Shown here piece by piece: positions 5,670 through 7,945 of a stretch of DNA of 7,945 nucleotides. A program made the translations under genes and the position numbers. The notes under the pieces are model-generated. The model saw only the letters and a list, made by a program, of their open reading frames with translations. It did not search any database and was not told where the DNA came from. Source of the stretch: DUAL01 sp964478325 (GTDB taxonomy: Bacteria; Bacteroidota; Bacteroidia; Flavobacteriales; BACL11); contig CAYZIA010000070.1 of NCBI GenBank assembly GCA_964478325.1, positions 1 through 7,945 of the forward strand. Direction: 5' to 3'. Each line of letters starts with the position of its first letter. Position 1 is the stretch's first letter.

Positions 5670-6920
5670 ATGGATATATTCGAAAAAATTAGGAAAAATA
5701 GAGGTCCTTTAGGCCAATATGCTAAAGAGGCGGAAGGATATTTTGCCTTCCCAAAGCTTGAAGGAGAAATATCTAATAGAATGATGTTCAAAGGAAAAGA
5801 AGTTTTAGTATGGAGTGTAAACAACTATATTGGACTTTGCAATCATCCCGAAGTGAGAAAAGTAGATGCTGAAAGTACAAAAGAATGGGGTATGGGGTCG
5901 CCTATGGGCGCTAGGATGATGTCTGGAAATACAGATATTCATGAAGATTTTGAAAATCAAATCTCAAATTTTATGCAAAAAGAAAGCACTGTTTTATTAA
6001 ATTTTGGATATCAAGGTATGCTTTCCGCTATTGACGCATTGGTTGATAGGCAAGATGTTATTATCTATGATTCTGAGTGTCATGCTTGTATCTTAGATGG
6101 AGTTCGTCTTCATTCGGGAAAAAGATTTGTTTTTCAGCATAATAATATGAAAGGATTTGAAAAACAATTACAAAGAGCAAAAAACCTTACTGATAAAGGT
6201 GGCGGAGGAATTCTAGTAATTACGGAAGGTGTTTTTGGTATGTCAGGTGATCTGGGGAAATTAAAAGAAATAACAACTCTTAAAAAGAAATATGATTTTC
6301 GTCTTTTTGTAGATGATGCTCATGGATTTGGCACAATAGGAAAAAAAGGAATAGGATCAGGAGAATATTTGGATTGTCAAAAAGAAATTGATGTATTGTT
6401 TTGCACTTTTGCAAAATCAATGGCCAGTATTGGTGCTTTTATTTGCTCCACTGCTGATGTAATTGAGTTTTTAAAATACAATATGCGCTCTCAAGTTTTT
6501 GCAAAATCCTTACCTATGCCAATAGTATTAGGTGCTATAAAAAGATTAGAATTACTTATAAAAGAACCAAGTCTCAGAGAAAAGCTTTGGAAGATTGCAA
6601 ATACACTTCAAAAAGGGCTGAAAGATGCTGGATTTAATCTAGGTAATACAGAGTCAGTAGTTACGCCAATTTATTTAAATGGTGATGTAGCTGAGGGGAC
6701 AAACTTAAGTTATGATTTAAGGGAAAATTACAATATCTTCTGTTCAGTTGTTACTTATCCTGTAGTGGAAAAAGGAACAATTCTATTGCGGCTAATTCCC
6801 ACAACAATGCACTCTTTAGAAGATGTAGAGATTACAATAAATGCCTTTAAATCAGTAAAAAACAAACTAATTAGAGGAGAGTATGTGTCAGCAAACTTAA
6901 TAGACTCTAATCTTCTATAA
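5670..6920 (+). CDS. PLP-dependent alpha-oxoamine synthase (serine palmitoyltransferase / cysteate acyltransferase-like)
   Basis: Alpha-oxoamine synthases condense an amino acid with an acyl thioester and release CO2. In Bacteroidota, relatives make 3-ketosphinganine (serine palmitoyltransferase) or 3-ketocapnine (cysteate acyltransferase for sulfonolipids). The 416-residue protein is full length. Visible are NNYIGL (51-56), GSPMGARMMSGNTDIHEDFE (76-95), the PLP-stacking histidine His138 in SECHAC, VDDAHGFG with Asp215 and His218, and the Schiff-base lysine Lys249 in TFAKSMAS. The C-terminal domain includes RLIPTTMHSLEDVE (374-387). The start MDIFEKIRKNRGPLGQYA matches a form I recall as common in Flavobacteriia. 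It lacks the N-terminal membrane helix of eukaryotic SPT, so it is probably cytosolic. It is the only plus-strand gene here, between dapA and bamD. The substrate (serine, cysteate or glycine) cannot be fixed from the sequence; an aminoketobutyrate ligase is a less likely alternative. Confidence 0.88.
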   Translation: MDIFEKIRKNRGPLGQYAKEAEGYFAFPKLEGEISNRMMFKGKEVLVWSVNNYIGLCNHPEVRKVDAESTKEWGMGSPMGARMMSGNTDIHEDFENQISNFMQKESTVLLNFGYQGMLSAIDALVDRQDVIIYDSECHACILDGVRLHSGKRFVFQHNNMKGFEKQLQRAKNLTDKGGGGILVITEGVFGMSGDLGKLKEITTLKKKYDFRLFVDDAHGFGTIGKKGIGSGEYLDCQKEIDVLFCTFAKSMASIGAFICSTADVIEFLKYNMRSQVFAKSLPMPIVLGAIKRLELLIKEPSLREKLWKIANTLQKGLKDAGFNLGNTESVVTPIYLNGDVAEGTNLSYDLRENYNIFCSVVTYPVVEKGTILLRLIPTTMHSLEDVEITINAFKSVKNKLIRGEYVSANLIDSNLL

Positions 6921-7779
6921 ATCTTTTTAATTTTTTATAAACCATATTGGAAACCGGAACAAGTGGAGGTCTTAGCAAGTTTTTGCAAAGTCCTAGTATA
7001 TTTAAAGTTGCTTTAATCCCTGCTGGATTTCCATCTTGGTAAAGTGGGGAATAAATCGGATTTAACTCTTCGTGTAATTGATTTGCTTTTACAAAATCTC
7101 CTGCAAGTCCAGTATTTACCATTTTAGAAAATTCTTTGGGATGCGATTGTCCAATTACAGCAATTACACCATCTCCTCCTATTTCTATTATTTTTGAGGT
7201 TAAGCCATCATCCCCTGATAAAACTAAAAAACTATTTGGCCTGTCATTAATAATCTTTTCAATCTGGAACAAATCTCCAGAGGCTTCTTTTATTGCTACT
7301 ATATTTTTAAAATCATTTGCTAAACGTAAAGTAGTTTTTGCCGAAATATTAGAGGATGTTCTCCCAGGAACATTATATAAAATAATAGGTAAGGGAGAAA
7401 CTTCCGCAATCATCTTATAATGTAAATAAATTCCATCTTGTGTTGGTTTATTGTAATAAGGGGAAACAGATAAAATAGCATCGATACCTTTAAAATCGAT
7501 AGATTTTATTTCTTCTATCAAAGCAAAAGTATTATTTCCGCCAATTCCTAAAACAATAGGTAATCTGCAATTGTTTATCTTTTTGCAAAAAGTTATAACT
7601 TCCTTTTTCTCTTGATTAGAAAGTGTTACGCTTTCTCCTGTAGTCCCCATAACAACTAAAAAATCTATTCCTCCATTAATTTGATAATTAATTAGTTTTT
7701 CCAAACTATCATAATCAATACTAAAATCTTCATTAAATGGAGTTATTAATGCAACTCCTGTTCCTTTAATTTTATCCAT
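6907..7779 (-). CDS. dapA: 4-hydroxy-tetrahydrodipicolinate synthase
   Basis: DapA condenses pyruvate with aspartate semialdehyde, the first committed step towards diaminopimelate for peptidoglycan and towards lysine. At 290 residues it has the usual length for this TIM-barrel family. Visible motifs are ALITPF (10-15), GTTGES (45-50) with the proton-relay threonines, SVSPYYNKPTQDG (104-116) with Tyr109, ILYNVPGRTS (133-142) with the active-site Tyr135 and substrate-binding Arg140, the Schiff-base lysine Lys164 in VAIKEASGD, and SGDD (188-191) followed by GGDGVIAVIGQSHP. The ATG at 7779 is one base after the stop of the upstream gene, so the two are probably co-transcribed. Its 3' end overlaps the convergent oxoamine synthase gene by 14 bases and I see no terminator between them. 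Confidence 0.97.
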   Translation of the reverse strand: MDKIKGTGVALITPFNEDFSIDYDSLEKLINYQINGGIDFLVVMGTTGESVTLSNQEKKEVITFCKKINNCRLPIVLGIGGNNTFALIEEIKSIDFKGIDAILSVSPYYNKPTQDGIYLHYKMIAEVSPLPIILYNVPGRTSSNISAKTTLRLANDFKNIVAIKEASGDLFQIEKIINDRPNSFLVLSGDDGLTSKIIEIGGDGVIAVIGQSHPKEFSKMVNTGLAGDFVKANQLHEELNPIYSPLYQDGNPAGIKATLNILGLCKNLLRPPLVPVSNMVYKKLKRFIED

Positions 7780-7780
7780 C

Positions 7781-7945
7781 CTATTTATTTATCAGATTTA
7801 AATAATGCTTAATTTCTTCCATCAAGCGTTCTTTTCCTTTTTCTTTGTCTAATTTTATCATTAAATCATAAATCTCGTATCCTTCTTCAAATTGTCCAAT
7901 CTTAAAATGTGCTAAAGAACTCGCAACCAAATACTTAATAGGAAT
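7781..7945 (-). CDS. C-terminal end of an unidentified, possibly TPR-like protein (5' end cut by window edge)
   Basis: An open frame enters from the right edge and ends with TAG at 7783-7781, one base before the dapA ATG. The visible 54 residues begin IPIKYLVASSLAHFKIGQFE and end HYLNLINK. The spacing of small and aromatic residues (Ala-SSLAHFKIGQFEEGYEIYDLMIKL) resembles one helix-turn-helix of a tetratricopeptide repeat, followed by a charged final helix. That is all that can be seen; no function can be named. The one-base gap indicates an operon with dapA. The conclusion that it is a real gene rests on the sense-strand open frame, the tight spacing and the TPR-like pattern. Confidence 0.62.
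   Translation of the reverse strand: MPIKYLVASSLAHFKIGQFEEGYEIYDLMIKLDKEKGKERLMEEIKHYLNLINK

Noticed and set aside
7136..7420. 94-codon plus-strand open frame antisense to dapA
   Set aside because: Fully inside dapA, whose motifs on the minus strand are unmistakable.
7491..7508. Inverted repeat TAAAATC / GATTTTA with a four-base loop
   Set aside because: Inside the dapA coding frame, short and AT-rich; no T-run or gene boundary, so not a terminator or operator.

Overview
The window looks like ordinary core chromosome from an AT-rich member of the Bacteroidota, most likely order Flavobacteriales. The support is the gene content and order: a Bacteroidota-type omega-like RNA polymerase subunit, a DUF4835 (PorD-like) secreted protein and a Bacteroidota-type FabI. 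Shine-Dalgarno sequences are absent, and TAnnTTTG-like promoter cores occur. Placement below order is not possible from this window.

Layout: seven of the eight complete or partial loci lie on the minus strand. Read in their own direction (right to left) they are: the 3' end of an unidentified, possibly TPR-like gene; dapA; then, across an inserted plus-strand gene, bamD, an rpoZ-like gene, coaBC, a DUF4835 gene, recN (broken) and the 5' three quarters of fabI. From bamD to recN the genes are separated by at most 4 bases or overlap by 4 to 8 bases, so they very probably form one operon. fabI follows recN after 30 bases and may have its own promoter. The one plus-strand gene (5670-6920) encodes a PLP-dependent alpha-oxoamine synthase of the serine palmitoyltransferase / cysteate acyltransferase / KBL type. 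It is divergent from bamD across 119 bases and convergent with dapA, their 3' ends overlapping by 14 bases.

Functionally the block is housekeeping: lysine and diaminopimelate (DapA), outer-membrane assembly (BamD), transcription (omega), coenzyme A (CoaBC), probable type IX secretion or gliding accessory function (DUF4835), DNA repair (RecN) and fatty-acid elongation (FabI). The oxoamine synthase probably makes the long-chain base of sphingolipids or sulfonolipids, so it sits loosely with FabI and CoaBC in lipid supply.

The most unusual thing here is recN. Both ATPase halves are well conserved, but the coiled-coil return arm carries two frame breaks 130 bases apart. The second lies at a quasi-palindrome and seems to have lost about eight codons. 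I found no mobile element, CRISPR array, RNA gene or candidate new multi-gene system. No gene-free stretch exceeds 119 bases.
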